A stretch of 64,000 nucleotides of DNA from Musa acuminata AAA Group (taxonomy: Eukaryota; Streptophyta; Magnoliopsida; Zingiberales; Musaceae). The translations under genes were made by a program, and so were the position numbers. The notes under the pieces are model-generated. The model had not been told where the DNA came from. It ran no database searches and worked only from the letters and a program-made list of their open reading frames with translations. The stretch lies in NCBI RefSeq assembly GCF_036884655.1, contig NC_088348.1, positions 22,061,501-22,125,500 on the forward strand, read 5' to 3'. Below are positions 33,561-46,400 of this stretch, one piece after another. Positions within the stretch are counted from its first letter, which is position 1. Each line of letters begins with the position of its first letter.

Positions 33561-33572
33561 TGGTATCAAAGC
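33561..33572 (+). other. E4 primer-binding site
   Basis: TGGTATCAAAGC, one base off the tRNA-iMet complement, two bases after the LTR. Confidence 0.85.
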
Positions 33573-33608
33573 TTGGTATTTCTCATTTTGGATTTACACC
33601 TGAGAGAA

Positions 33609-34562
33609 ATAGCTCTTCATGGCTTTCAAGAGGGCTTATCGGTTGTTTGTCCACCGTTGTTTAACGGATTGGACTACACTTATTGGAAAACTCGAATGAG
33701 AGTTTTCTTGATTTCTATGAATTTGGATTTATGGAATATCGTTGAAAACGGTTTTCAACTTCCCTCCAAACCGATGAACGAATGGTCAGATTTGGAGAAG
33801 AAGTATTTTTCTTTAAACGCAAAGGCTATGAATGCCTTATTTTGCGCTTTGGATAAAAATGAGTTCAATCGGATTTCTACGTGCGAAACGGCTTTTGACA
33901 TTTGGTGAACACTTGAAATCACGCACGAGGGAACTAGTAGAGTCAAAGACTCAAAAGTTAACATTTTATTGCATGATTTTGAGCTTTTTTGAATGCAACC
34001 AAGCGAGACTATAGGCGACATGTACACCCGTTTCACGGATGTCGTCAATAGTTTAAGAGCTCTTGGAAAATGTTTTTCGGATTTTGAACTCGTAAACAAG
34101 ATTTTGTGTTCTCTTTCTAAGAAGTGGGATTCAAAAGTAACTGCAATACAAGAAGCTAAAAACCTAAACAACCTACCACTTGAAGAACTAATTGGTTCGT
34201 TGATGACATATGAAATGGTGCACAATGCACATGATGAACATGATGAACAAAATCACCTTCCAAAGAACAGGAAGGATTTGGAACTCCGGCCAAATGAATA
34301 CCACTTAAGCGATGACTCAAGTGATGAGAACAATGATGAACTTGAACTTCGAACACTAAATCTTAATAAGTTTATTAAATAAAAATCTAAAATAAATAAT
34401 AAACTTAAACGAAGGAAGAGGCCAAAGAACACAAAGTGGGATGAATCGAGCTCCTCTGAAGACGAGGAGAAAATCAAGAAAGGCGAGGTGGCAAACTACG
34501 CCTTAACCACTTTCAATGATGAGATAATTGAAATCCCCCTAATTTATTTTGAAATTACTTGA
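33609..34562 (+). pseudogene. E4 gag, three stops in an otherwise intact frame
   Basis: The expected start is ATA (33609). The frame then runs without frameshift to FEIT-stop at 34562: GFQEGLSVVCPPLFNGLDY, YWKTRMRVFLIS, SLNAKAMNALFCALDKNEF, LEITHEGTSRVKDSK, ETIGDMYTRFTDVVNSL and LEELIGSLMTYEMVHNAHDE. Stops at 33906-33908, 33990-33992 and 34380-34382 each correspond to CGA, CGA and CAA in E5 or to the family consensus, so all are C-to-T changes. The C-terminus keeps DESSSSEDEEKIKKGE but no CCHC knuckle. Confidence 0.8.
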
Positions 34563-37358
34563 TACTCTCATGATGTATTTTCTTTTTTAGTTTAGAATTA
34601 ATTTTCTTAAAAATTACATGTTTAAAAAATAATAATAATTATGATCATGCCAAGTAATTTCGAAAATGATAATATTGCATATTTTATGATAAACAAATAA
34701 AATGATTTTGATTGAAAATATGAAATCATGGTTAAGAAGTAATAATGTGTATTACGTTGATTTCCATTGTTATTTCTTGATTTTGATTAAAAAAATCATG
34801 TTTGATTTGAAGAAATGCATTATGATGTAATATTAAATATTTTGATTAACAATTTTATGCATGAGATTTTAAGCTATACATGATGATAAGCATGTGTTAT
34901 TTTCATGAATGTATTTGAAAAACTATGAAAAAAATGTGCTCGAATGCATGAACTTGTTAAGATTGTTTTTCGGACTTTCTTGATTCAATATTCAAATCAC
35001 TTAATTGCCATGATGATTTTACACTATTACATGCCTTAATAATATGTTGGAAATTATGTGTTTTGGATACATAAATTTTTATGATCATGAGCATGTTTTA
35101 TCTTCATGATTGAACTTGAAAATCTATAGCAAAATCTTGTCCGAATGTATGAAAGTGTTAATTTCATTTTCGGATTCACTTAACAATTGGTATCCTAACA
35201 ATCGGATTTTCTCATACACTTATTATATGAAAAATATTTTTCTGAAATGGATTTGATGAAATGATTCCTGCTTATAAATTCCATCTTGAAATATGAATGA
35301 TAGTGTTTTTATTTGCAAAGATTTGTTTCACATACATATCTCCTATGATTCATGTGTAGAGAAAGAATTTATAAATCATAATACAATGAGATTTCTTATG
35401 CAAAAATAAAGTGCTTTTGTGATTTTTGGCTAAAGAAAATGATTATTAAAATCATGATCTTGATAACTATAACATGAAGTTCTTTATAAATCAAGATCGT
35501 TCATTATGCTCCCTACATTTATCAAAAAGGAATTCTTCAAATGAAGTGTAACATGTCTTTTGATTTCTCAGAATTCAATGAAGTGTCATATTGATATCTT
35601 GATACTTGGAATATTTTAAAATATGATCTTGATAAGAACGTTTCAAGTTGCTCTTTGTGCTATATCTTTTCAAATGAATCATGAGCCTTGATATCATATA
35701 TTTCATAATATAGAAATAACAAGATTTCTTTGCCTTGTATGTCTTGTGTGATGATTGTACATCAATTTGTTTTATTAAGAATTATATGAATCTTGATCGT
35801 GAACTTGTTAAGAAGAATTTTAATGAACCATGAATCATATCTTTGGTATTCAAGAATTGATTCTCATTGATATCTTTCATTGATATGATAAATTATCATC
35901 TCATGATATATCGCATAATTATATCATGCTTTGCGATTGAATCATGTGACCTTTGCTGAATTTTCACATTGATATTCTTCATGACATGATTTCTTTGCAT
36001 TGTTGTCTTGTATGCTTCATGTGATAATATGAATACATGAAACACTTATGATATGATTTTTATGCAATTCCTTGTATTCATGAAATGATTATCTCATCAC
36101 CCAATAATTCTTCTTGATATTCCTTATGTGATGATAAGAATACATGAAATATTCATTAATTTGTTTTGATGTATACAAATAAGAAGTTTCGATCATGCAT
36201 GATAGGATGTAATGAATTTTGACATTTAGATACCATCATTTGAATAGCTATGATCATGTTGCCACAATGATATATCATGAATGCTTGAATATCATGTTTG
36301 ATATGCTCATAATGATGATTGATTTTTCGGTATCGTTAAAAAAAAAATGAAATGTTAATGAATTTGTGCATTAAAACTATAATGATGCACAAATAAGAAT
36401 GATTACTTACCTTTGTCATGATTTAAAAATTGATGTAAAGGGTTTTTCCTTTTTTTTTTTACAATGACAAAGGGGGAGATAGATTGCTAGCACAATTCAA
36501 GAAAAAGGCAAATTTTACAAAAGAGAAGAAATTGCTATCTTGAACATCACCGATAATTGCTAGCTTGAAATGTCAAGAAAATGCAAAAACTTGTTTATTT
36601 TCTTGCACATCTAAAGAGAAGATGCAAATGTAACACTTGTCAAATTGTTTGCTTGCCTCATGTAAAACATTATCTCTTGCTAGTTTGGCATTTTGCTAGC
36701 TTGCACTTTGCAAAGAAAGTAAAAATGACACTTCTCAAAAGAGAAGAAAGAGCTTGTTATCTTGAACATCACAAGCTTGCCAAACAAAAATTGCAAAAGT
36801 GCTATCTTGCCTATCTCAAGAAGCAAAACTTGCATATCGTAAAAATTTGCTAGCTTGCAACTTGCATATTTCAAGAAGCAAGAGTTGCCTTCTTGAACAT
36901 CTCTAAATTGCTAGCTTGCAAGTTCTAAAATGTTGTAACATTGCTAGCTTACATGTTCTAAAAGTGCTATCTTGTATGCTGTAAAACTTGCGTATCTAAA
37001 ACTTGATAGCTTGAATGTTCTAAGCATTATGTAACATTTGCTAAATTTTCTGGCTTCAAAACTACATGATGATAAAACTTGATATTATGTTTTTCATGCA
37101 ATGAGTTGAACCAATATCACAAACACTTGATTGTAGTACTTCTCCTTTTCTTGATGACAAAGGGGGAGAAGTATGTTGATGACATGACATGTTATGCATA
37201 AGTTCATGATGACGTGTTGCAAGTATTCATGATGAATATTGCAATGACTTGAATTCAGTTTGAATTCAAGATTCTATCAATATGGCATATTGATAGGGGG
37301 AGTTTGTTTAAACTCTGGGAGTTAAGTTTAACTCCGTCATCAAGTGGTTGTCATCATC
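34563..37358 (+). other. E4 AT-rich interior
   Basis: About 2.8 kb without a gene. 35400-36170 repeats CTTGATTTCTC / GAATCATGA words. 36480-37060 is dense in GCTAGCTTGCA, CTTGAACATC and TCTCAAGAAGCAAAA. Extra PPTs are at 36466-36480 and 37157-37170. Confidence 0.7.
37274..37335 (+). other. E4 three-palindrome cluster
   Basis: Hairpins at 37274-37296 (CTATCAATAT / ATATTGATAG), 37299-37316 (GGAGTTT / AAACTCT) and 37318-37335 (GGAGTTAA / TTAACTCC). Confidence 0.8.
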
Positions 37359-37372
37359 AAAAAGGGGGAGAT
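37359..37372 (+). other. E4 polypurine tract
   Basis: AAAAAGGGGGAGAT directly before the 3' LTR. Confidence 0.85.
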
Positions 37373-39323
37373 TGTTGAATCTCGTATTTTAATGATGAAA
37401 CTACTTGATATATGTTTATGATTTAATTTGCGTTTTGAGTGACGCAGGATGCTTCGATCAGGATGAGATAATTAAAGCAGGAAAATCATGTTGTGCCGGA
37501 GGAACATGTCAGAAGATTGGACGTCGGGCCGGTGGATCGGTCGACGTATTGACAAAAGGCTTCTGGTCGTGGACTCGGGCATCGGGCCAAGAAGAGCGGG
37601 TATTGTGCCAAGGATATCGGAGTTGCAGAGTCAACTGGCCGATTGGGCAATAGGCTGCAGGAAAGGACGATGCGCCGAAGAATCGAACGAAGCATCGAGG
37701 GACCAATGATATGCCGGACAACTTAGTTAATTGCTTAGGATTAATTGTCTCAATCGAAGTTTTATTTTAAGTGTGCAAGATTAACTATGATGAAAGTAAG
37801 ACATGCAGCAGGAGTTGCGCCGAAGTCAAGACAATGATCACGTTGGGAGTTCGAGAGTTCGACGGAAGTTCGGACAGTCGTCGGAGGTTCTGCGGGAACA
37901 AATCCGAAAAGTCCCTGAGCTTGCCAAAGAAGCTCGTCGGAACTCGCTAAGTGGATCGTCACAAGTCCGGGAGTTTGCCGGAAGTCCGCAGGAGCATCAC
38001 CGAGGGTTCATCGGATGATCGACGGAAGTTCGCCGGAAGCTCGCCGGAAGAAGCGATTGACGCACCGGAGCAAGTTGCAGTAAATGTCTTAGGGAATATC
38101 GTAGTTAGCACAATGATTAAGTTGGAAATGGGAGGTGATCCCATTAACTTAATATTGGGGCAATTGGGCCCCTGAAAAACCCAAATTGGGCTGAATGTAT
38201 CAACCCATTCGGACCCTGATTTCTGGCAGGAGGTGCAACCGCCCAAGGCAAGAGGTTGCACCGCCTGGGCTCAGTCTTTGAGCAAGACTGGGAGGTGCAA
38301 CCGCTCCAGCTAGGCGGTGGCACTGCCTGGGCTCAGTCTCCGAGCGAGACTGGGCGGTGCAACCTCCCCTGACAGGAGGTGGCACCGCTTGGGCTTGGTC
38401 TCCGAGCACTGGTTGAGCGGTGCAACTGCCTCAGTCAGGAGGTTGCACCGCCTGAGCTCGGTCTTCGAGCTCTGGCAGGAGGTGCAACCGCCCCTGACAG
38501 GAGGTAGCACCGCCCAGAGGCTCAGTCTTCGAGCTCTGCCAGGCGGTGCAACCGCTCCGGTCAGGAGGTGCAACTGCTTGATCCCGGAATTCCGGGAATT
38601 GACAGTTTTGAGCTCCAAATTTGAACTGGGTTGGGGCCTATAAATACCCCACCCATTCAACACTGAAAGAGCATTGAACATACACCGAAATCTTGATCTT
38701 GTTCTGTGATTTTTAGAGCTCAAAATTGTTGTAAATGCCAAAAGTTCTTCTCCCTCTTTTCTTCCAAGTTCTGAGCTTTAAAGAGAGGAGAGAAAATTCT
38801 ATAAGGGTTGTCTCCTAAGCCTGTCAAAAGGAGTGAAACTATAAAAGGGTGGTTGGCCTTCGCCTATTGAAGGAAGGCCTCAGGTTGACGTCGGTGACCT
38901 CGTCGGTGGAGGAAGCCAAAAGTGGAGTAGGTCAAGATTGACCGAACCATTCTAAACCTCGGTTTGCATTTACTTTGAGCATCTTATCTTTGCTGCAAAC
39001 CTCCTCAATAGCTTACTGCCTTCTGTGCTTTTACAAACGTGTTTCAAAGTTCAGTGCTTTCCGAATCGGCGTTTAGACGCAAATCGCTTTTATCGTACGA
39101 ACGTCGTATTTCAGTTTGCGCTTATATTCTGATTTCCATCATAACTGCAAACTGTCTTCATAGATTTACTTTAACGTCATCTCGCTTGATCTTAAGTTAA
39201 AGTAATCTTAGAATCGGCTTTCACACCGAAATCGCTTTTATCGTACGAACGCAGTTTTTATTAATCGCAGAAAGATTTCCGCTGCACTAATTCACCCCCC
39301 TCTTAGTGCTCTTGATCCTAACA
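37373..39323 (+). repeat. E4 3' LTR
   Basis: TGTTGAATCTC to GATCCTAACA, 1951 bases. Modules with GGTTGCACC and GGTGCAACC cores at 38220-38590, TATA box at 38639, and a short C tract (six C) near the end. Confidence 0.85.
38639..38646 (+). promoter_or_regulatory. E4 3' LTR TATA box
   Basis: TATAAATA in the context GGGGCCTATAAATACCCC. Confidence 0.65.
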
Positions 39324-41082
39324 CTAAGTCCATAATAGATGATATCAGTGCGGGACAAGCACTCATAGAAACACTTGGCATACAAACGTGGGAGACCTAG
39401 TAGTGCTGCGTTGAGGGCAGCTAGCACGCGCGATCGTTTTGGAAAAAACGGGCATAGAGATGTAGGGAAAAAGGAGTCGCTCAGAGGAGCGGGTATTTGA
39501 GATTAGCATTCAGAGGAATGACTAGCCCTTCATGCAAGAGGCACCACAAGGACAAGCAAGTTGGGAAGAATGTGTAGCGCACAAAGGTTGGGATGACTGA
39601 GTTTGAGCTGCGGCTCAACATTGGCAACCATACTTGGGCAAATGAGGCACTTGGTAAAGACTGAGACTATGTAAGGTGGAATGGGTTGTTCAGCGATTGA
39701 AAGAGTTGTGCAAAGCTTACAGAGGTGAGGGGAATTACTAACTCAAAGAATTTGGTACTCATGCAAAGGCTTGTATTCGAACGATGGAGTGTTCATGGCC
39801 ATCCCAAGGTGACCGAAACTTGGCGCTATGGAGCATTGAAACTTTCTCTTCACCATGAGAAGGATATGACCATAGGAGACTAAAGTATGCAGCGAGTTCA
39901 GCATATTGCTAGGCCTTGAGGGTTGCAGTGGGGGCTGTATTAACATAGAGTCACAATCTAGCAAGTGCGTTTGTTAGAGATAGAACAATACACAGTTTGT
40001 TCAGCAAGGCGGAGTAGTCCAAGGGGATGGTGGTCTCCAAAACTTTCAAAGAGAAGGAAGCGAAGAGAGAAGTTGCTCCAATGGGATAGATATCCAGGAG
40101 GGATAAGTCTCGGCTCTCCAGAGGGAGAATCATGTGCAACGGACCACACATGTTGAGGAGTACCTCAAAAACAACTTTATAAAGCTCAACGAACCAAGTG
40201 AGCGATGAGGAGTCATCGCATGATCTTGCTTGAGATAATGCATTGGGGGGATGCATTGTGAGATCAAGTGGGGGAGTGATCCAAGGCCATATAAATGAAG
40301 GCACACTTAGAGTCGATATGGAGATCGGACTCAATGGAGGGCTGACCCATGGAATGGTGGGCATGAGGACCATCATTAACTCAATGCAAATTGAGGGCAC
40401 AAAGCTTTCCTTGGATAGAGGTCAAGGACATGAACTCTTGCAGAGGCAAGAGCGGGATCATATCATTCCATGGGTCCCTCATTCTGATGGAGCGAGCTCA
40501 TCCTACATGGTGTCAAAGACAAAGGGAGCTTCGAGGAATATGCACCTTACCTTAGAGAAGCATTTGACGGAGGAACTGAGGTGACTCAACTTGTGGAGGC
40601 GAAGTTGGGTTCAGAAGACCTTGGCATAGGGCAAGAGGATGCGGAGGTGGATTCTCTTGAAGAATATGTTATAGTGTTGCCAATTGAGTTGCTATGAACG
40701 ATGTAGTGTGCAGCGAAGATTGTGCTGGTAGGGATAAAGGCCCAGGATCCAAACAATGGTGCACCAATTTCAGTGAAGTCGGTGGACTTCAGGAGCTACT
40801 AGGCGATGGACTATCCTAGAGTTGTACTGCATCTGAGTGTGACCCGAGAGTAAGTGGATAAAAGTCGATTGCCAAAGGAGCGAACACAATCGAAGGTGAA
40901 AAAGTCCATGTGATATGTTGGCAGAAGCCACACATAGAGGGATCATAATCCGATTTCATCCCACAAGGATCAGAATGCAATAAAGATGTCACTAGGAGGC
41001 GACATGGTGTAGCGGATCGTGGTGGAAGTTCATGGCAATGCGATACACACGAATCTAGTCTCGTGAGGGACTATATCATATG
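39324..41082. repeat. Non-coding repeat, left part, possibly Ty3/Gypsy
   Basis: Balanced composition and no convincing frame. The sequence continues across E6 into 50938-51952; the ATATG duplication proves the two were once adjacent. I think it is the untranslated part of a Gypsy element, based on general style only. A 149-codon minus frame (39951-40400) shows no domain. Confidence 0.45.
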
Positions 41083-42585
41083 TGTTAGGATCAAGAGCAC
41101 TAAGAGGGGGGGGGCGAGGGGGGGGTTAAAAAGACTTTCGTACGAAAACCGTTTTGGAAAGAACTTTAACTTGAGAGAAAACGAAAGTATAGATGATGTA
41201 AAGCAATGGAGGCAGTTTGCAATTAAGATAAAGAGCAGAATTTAAATGCAAACTGAGATTTAGAGTGGTTCGGTCAATCTTGACCTACATCCACTTTTGG
41301 CTTCCCCCTCCGACGAGGTCACCGACGTCCACTAGAGGCCTTCCTTCAATAGGCGAAGGCCAACCACCCTTTTATAGCTTTACTCCTTTTGACAGGCTTA
41401 AGAGACAACCCTTACAGATTTTCACTCATCTCTTGAATGATCAAAACTTAGATGAAAAGAGGGAGAAGAACTTTTGGTATTTTACAACACTTTTGAGCTC
41501 TCAATTCTCAGAATAAGATCAAGATTTTGGTTCCCTTTCATGCAAGAAAGGGTGGGGTTTAATAGGCCCCAACCTGTTCAAATTGGAGCTTAAAAATGTC
41601 ATCTCTCGGATTTCCGGGGTCCTGGCGGTGCTACCGCCAGAACTGGGCGATACTACCGCATGACACTGCTCGAAGACTGAGCTTAGGTGGTACCACCACT
41701 TGACAGGGGTGGTACCACCACTCAACTTCGCTCGGAGATCGAGCTCAGGCAATACCATTGCCTGACAGGGGTGATACCACCGCCTAGCATTCCCGGGAGA
41801 CTGAGCTCCCAAGCGGTGCCACCGCCGACCAAGAATTCTAGGTCCAAATGGGCTGATCCATTCAGCCCAATTTGGGGCTGTCAAGGGCCCAATTGCCCCC
41901 AGATTAAGTTAATGGAATCACCTCTCATTCCTAACTTAATCTATATGCCAACTACGATATTTAAGACATTAATACTACAACTAGCTCCGGTGCGTCAATC
42001 GCTTCTCCCGACGAGCTTCCGGTGAACTTCCGGTGAACATCCGATGAACCCTCGGCGATGCTCTGGGGGACTTCTGGTAAACTCCTAGACTTGTGATGAT
42101 CCACTTGGTGAGTTCCGACAAGCTTCTTTGGCAAGCTCTTGGACTTCTCGGATTTGTTCCCGTAGAACCTCCGACGACCGTCCGGACTTCCGTCGAACTC
42201 TCGAACCCCTAATGTGATCATAGTCTTGACTCCGGCGTAACTTCTGCTGCATGTCTTACTGCCATCGTAGTTAATCCTGCACATGTAACACAAACTTCGA
42301 TCTAGACAATTAATACTAAGCATTAATCAAGTTGTCCGGCATATCATTGGTCCCTCGACGCATCGTCCGATTCTTCGACGTATCGTCTTCTCCTACGGCC
42401 TATTGCCCAATCTGCTCTTCTTGGCCCGATGCCTGAATCCATGACCTGAAACCTTCTGTCGATACGTCGACCGATCCACCGGCCTGATGTCCAATTTTCT
42501 GACATGTTCCTCCGGCCCAACATGATTTTTCCTGCTTTAATTATCTCATCCTGATCGAAGCATCCTGCATCACTAAAATGCAGAT
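41083..42585 (-). repeat. E6 3' LTR, start deleted
   Basis: Ends TCCTAACA at 41083 next to a G tract at about 41105-41126. Compared with 49291-50932 the LTR start and adjacent PPT are gone. GGTACC-type modules lie at 41620-41830. Confidence 0.8.
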
Positions 42586-42602
42586 TATTAAACTTAACTC
42601 CC

Positions 42603-42645
42603 AGAGTTTAAACAAACTCTCCCTATCAATATGGCTTATTGATAG
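42603..42645 (-). other. E6 palindrome cluster (partial)
   Basis: AGAGTTT / AAACTCT at 42603-42620 and CTATCAATAT / TTATTGATAG at 42623-42645 (one arm base changed). The third hairpin was cut by the deletion. Confidence 0.75.
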
Positions 42646-44977
42646 AAACTCTTGGATTCAAAAATCCAAGCAGTCATGATCAAATCATGCATGTCATCAA
42701 CATACTTCTCCTCCTTTGTCATCAACAAAAAGGAGAAGTACCACAATCAAGTATTTGTAATATAAGTTCTAATCATTTGCATGATAAACATAATCTCCAT
42801 TTTTATCATAATGAAATTTTGAAGCTAGAAAATTTAGCAAGTGTTACATCGTGCTTAAAATATTCAAGCTATCAAGTTTTAGATATGCAAGTTTTACAAC
42901 ATACAAGATAGCACTTTTGCAATTTTTGTTTCTTAAGATGTTCAAGATAGCAAGCTCTTTCTTCTCTTTTGAGAAGTACCATTTTTTTAATTCCTTTGCA
43001 AAGTGCAAGTTAGCATGTTTTGCATCTTAAGATAGGCAAGATAGCACATTTGGTATGCAAATTTATAGTATGCAAGCTATCAAATTTTACACATAAAAAA
43101 GTTAGCAAAATTTTACATCTCTTGAGATGTGCAAGATGGACTTTTTTGCCTCTTTTTGAAATGTGTAACTTAGCAAACATTGCTTCTCTTGAGATTTGCA
43201 AGATAGCACTTCTTGCTTCCTTTTTGAGATTAGTAAGCGTGCAAATTTGCTCCCCCTATGTCATTGTCAAATAGAAGGGAATAACAATATAATAGTGTAG
43301 TTCATTTCCCTTTACTATAATCTTCAAATCATGACAAGGGCAAGTATCATTTTTATTTGTGCATCATAATATTTTCAAATTAAAACATGCATAATTTCAA
43401 AACCTTATATTTCTTTTTTTCATGCATGATATGAAAAATAAATTAATCATCACTGTAACTCATCATGCATATTATTAAAATGTAAAATCGTCAAACATGA
43501 TAAAAATATTTATTTTTAAAATATTCATCATTACTTTGAGCACATCATACATGATTATGAGACATTCATAATACATCATTTTAGTAACAAATCATAGTAT
43601 TTCAAATCATTAATATTTCACATCATGATGGTATCAATTTTGTCAAATTATATCCTACCATGATGATCAAAATTTCTCCCCATTTTATCATTGTAAACAA
43701 GAAAGAAGAAGGGAAGAACAAAATAGTGTAAAATATTTTAATCATTTCAAGGCATATAAGCTATAAATACAATGACATCATGTCATAAAAGATAAAATCA
43801 CTTGAATACCAAAAGACATGATTCATATAGTAAATATCTTCTTTAAATAAAATATCAAGAAAAGTCATAGGAATACAAAGAAGAGATCTTGTTTTAAAAG
43901 AAAATTAAGTAATAAATCCAAGAACTTCACAAGAAGAATCATGATTCATTAGAAAATCTCCTTTTAAGAAAATACCAAGTAGAATCGTAGGAGAACAATT
44001 AATAAAAAAATGTTGATTCATAACAAATCTTTTAAGTTATAATCAATTCATGAATACCGAAAGAACATTCAAGATTCATTTGGATAATTTTTCTTCTTTA
44101 GTAAACGACAAGAAGAAACATGGGAGTAAAAAAAAAATAAGATCTTGATTCATAAACAATTTCAAGTTATAAATCACGAGAAATCAAGATCATGATTTTG
44201 ATAAAAATTTATTCAAATTTAAATTATCAAAATTATTTTCATGGTCTAAGAGATTCATAATGGTGATATAAATAGATTCATTTATCTCCTTTTTGGAAAA
44301 ATCAAGAAAATAGAAAAAAATAAATGTTTCTAGGAGAAACCTTTTCTCTTTTTAGTTGTTTCAATTCATGTGGCTTATTTCATTTATGCCAAACAAAAAT
44401 ATGCATCAATGTTTAGGATTAAAAAATGAATTTCGTCATAAGAACCATCAAGACTAATAACTCACAAAAATCATCATGTATAACTTTAAAATCTCATGCA
44501 TAAAATCGTCAAATCATGGTATCAAAACTTCAATATTTTCATTACAACATCAGGCAAGGTTTCATTGAACATAATTTTGAATGATTCTTATAGATATCTA
44601 AAACTTCTTTAGTTTTAATTTATATAATTGACTTTATATTAGCATGCTCAAATTTTATTCTTATGTCAAAACCAAAGACAAGGTTCATAAAAAAATCATC
44701 AATCCTTTCATACAAAAGCCATGCATCGTCATTGAAAAGCAATATGGAAATCATCAAAATATACATTCTTGCTTCTCAAGTACATACATAAGATTAATCT
44801 TACTAGGTGTACATCATTAGATTTATATCTAACATTTTATTGCATTAACATAAAACATGCAATTTGTCATTTTCAAAATTACAAGCATGATCATATATTT
44901 ACATTTTTATTTTTAAATATTTAATTTTCAAGAAAATTAATTCAAAACTAAATTTAAAAAATGCATCATGAAAGGTA
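42646..44977 (-). other. E6 AT-rich interior
   Basis: No gene. Purine tracts on the minus strand at about 42704-42722 and 43248-43266, degenerate words such as GCTATCTTGCA at 42830-43240. Confidence 0.7.
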
Positions 44978-45701
44978 TTATGTGATTTTGAAGTAAATTA
45001 GGGAGATTTCGATTACCTCATCATTGAAAGCGGTTAAGGCATAGTTTGCCACCTCGCCTTTCTTGATTTTCTCCTTGTCTTCGGAGGAGCTTGATTCATC
45101 CCAATTTTTGTTCTTCTTCTTGTGTTCAAAGCAAGTAGTTGCATTCTTTTTTTTTTTAATTTTTATTTCATAATTTCCATTGAAAATTCGAGTTCACCAT
45201 CACTTAAGCTTATGCTCGAGTCGTCTTCAAATGTTCTGTCCCAAATCCTTCTTGTTCTTTGGAATGTGGTTCTCAAGTTCTTCACATGCATTACACGTTA
45301 ATTCATAGGTCATTAAAGACCCTATTAATTCTTCGAGAGGGAAATGGTTCAAATCTTTTGATTCTTGAATAGCGATTACTTTTGAATCCTAAGTTTTATT
45401 AAGAAAACGCAAAATCTTGTTTACAAGTTCAAAATCTAAAAAACATTTGCCAAGAGCTTTTAAACCATTGACGACATCTGTAAAATGGGTGTACATGTCA
45501 ACAATGGTTTCGCTCGGCTTCATTCGAAAAAGCTCGAAATCATACATTAAAAAATTAACCTTAGAATCCTTAACACTACTTATGCCTTCGTGTGTAATTT
45601 TAAGAGTGTGCTATATGTTGAAAACCGATTCATAAGTAGAAACCCGATTAAACTCGATTTTGTCTAAGATGCAAAATAGAGTGTTCATAGCTCTAGCATT
45701 T

Positions 45702-46098
45702 TGATAAGACCCTAAAGTCTTATCATCGCTCTGATACCAAATGATAATATCCTAAAGTCTTATCGTAACAAAGAAGAAGAGAAAGGGATGATCACTTCGA
45801 GGGGATCGGCCTCCTTGATCGCTTCGAGGGGATCAGCCCTCCTTGATCGCTTCGAGGGGATCGACCTCCTAGGGTTTGTCAAAAGACAGAATAGTATTTC
45901 ATAGATAACTAAAAAGAAGTAGTTACATCCCTATTTATAAAGTTTCACCCAGAGTCCATCAAGACTTGAACTCTAAAAATAAATAAATATTAAATAAACC
46001 TCTACTTGACTCTAACTGAATCAAACCGACTTAATAAACAACTGGACTAAATAGACTCAATAAACATTATTCAAAAGTTTAGAAAAACGGTCCTAACA
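45702..46098 (-). repeat. Gypsy 3' LTR
   Basis: Minus strand starts TGTTAGGACC (46098), ends GGGTCTTATCA (45702). A GATCGCTTCGAGGGGATC-type unit is repeated three times at 45785-45860. Terminal 40-base duplication at 45702-45741. Confidence 0.85.
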
Positions 46099-46116
46099 GT
46101 TCCTCCCTCTTCAAAT
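46099..46116 (-). other. Gypsy polypurine tract
   Basis: Minus-strand TTTGAAGAGGGAGGAAC directly before the 3' LTR. Confidence 0.75.
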
Positions 46117-46400
46117 TAGCCTTGTCCTCAAGGCTGATTAGCATCAATCTCGGGGAGCTTCTCTTTTAAAACTTCAGTCATAGGTTATCTGCAACGCATC
46201 ACAAGCCGTTGATCAAGCAAGTATGGTCTCCACTTTTTGATAGTGTAAGTAACAGGTCGGCCTTTTAGTGTAGTAATCGTTGCAAGAAACTCCTGGCCTT
46301 TGCTATCATAAGTTAAAATCCGTTCATCAGTGATCTTTATTTCGAATATGTCACAGCCTTCAATGTGATGGACTAATTGGGCTGTAACTACCTATATCAA
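46117..46400 (-). pseudogene. Gypsy pol leftovers (RNase H-like and C-terminus)
   Basis: Short minus-strand runs: IKKWRPYLLDQR, resembling the RNase H motif VKKWRPYLLGQ of Gypsy pol, and LPEIDANQPEDKANLKREEL, which resembles a polyprotein C-terminus before the PPT. RT and integrase are missing. The frame is broken. Confidence 0.45.

Larger units (their letters stand above)
31805..39323 (+). mobile_element. E4: gag-only Sirevirus-like element
   Basis: 5' LTR 31805-33558, primer site, gag, AT-rich interior with purine tracts, palindrome cluster, PPT, 3' LTR 37373-39323. The flanks ATTAC and CTAAG do not match, and the LTRs differ by about 200 bases in length and in the sequence type of their first half. 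So this is either an inter-element recombinant or has a damaged edge. Confidence 0.8.

Noticed and set aside
39951..40400. 149-codon minus-strand frame
   Set aside because: No recognisable domain, hydrophobic/Ser-rich residues typical of antisense reading, and the block behaves as non-coding repeat.
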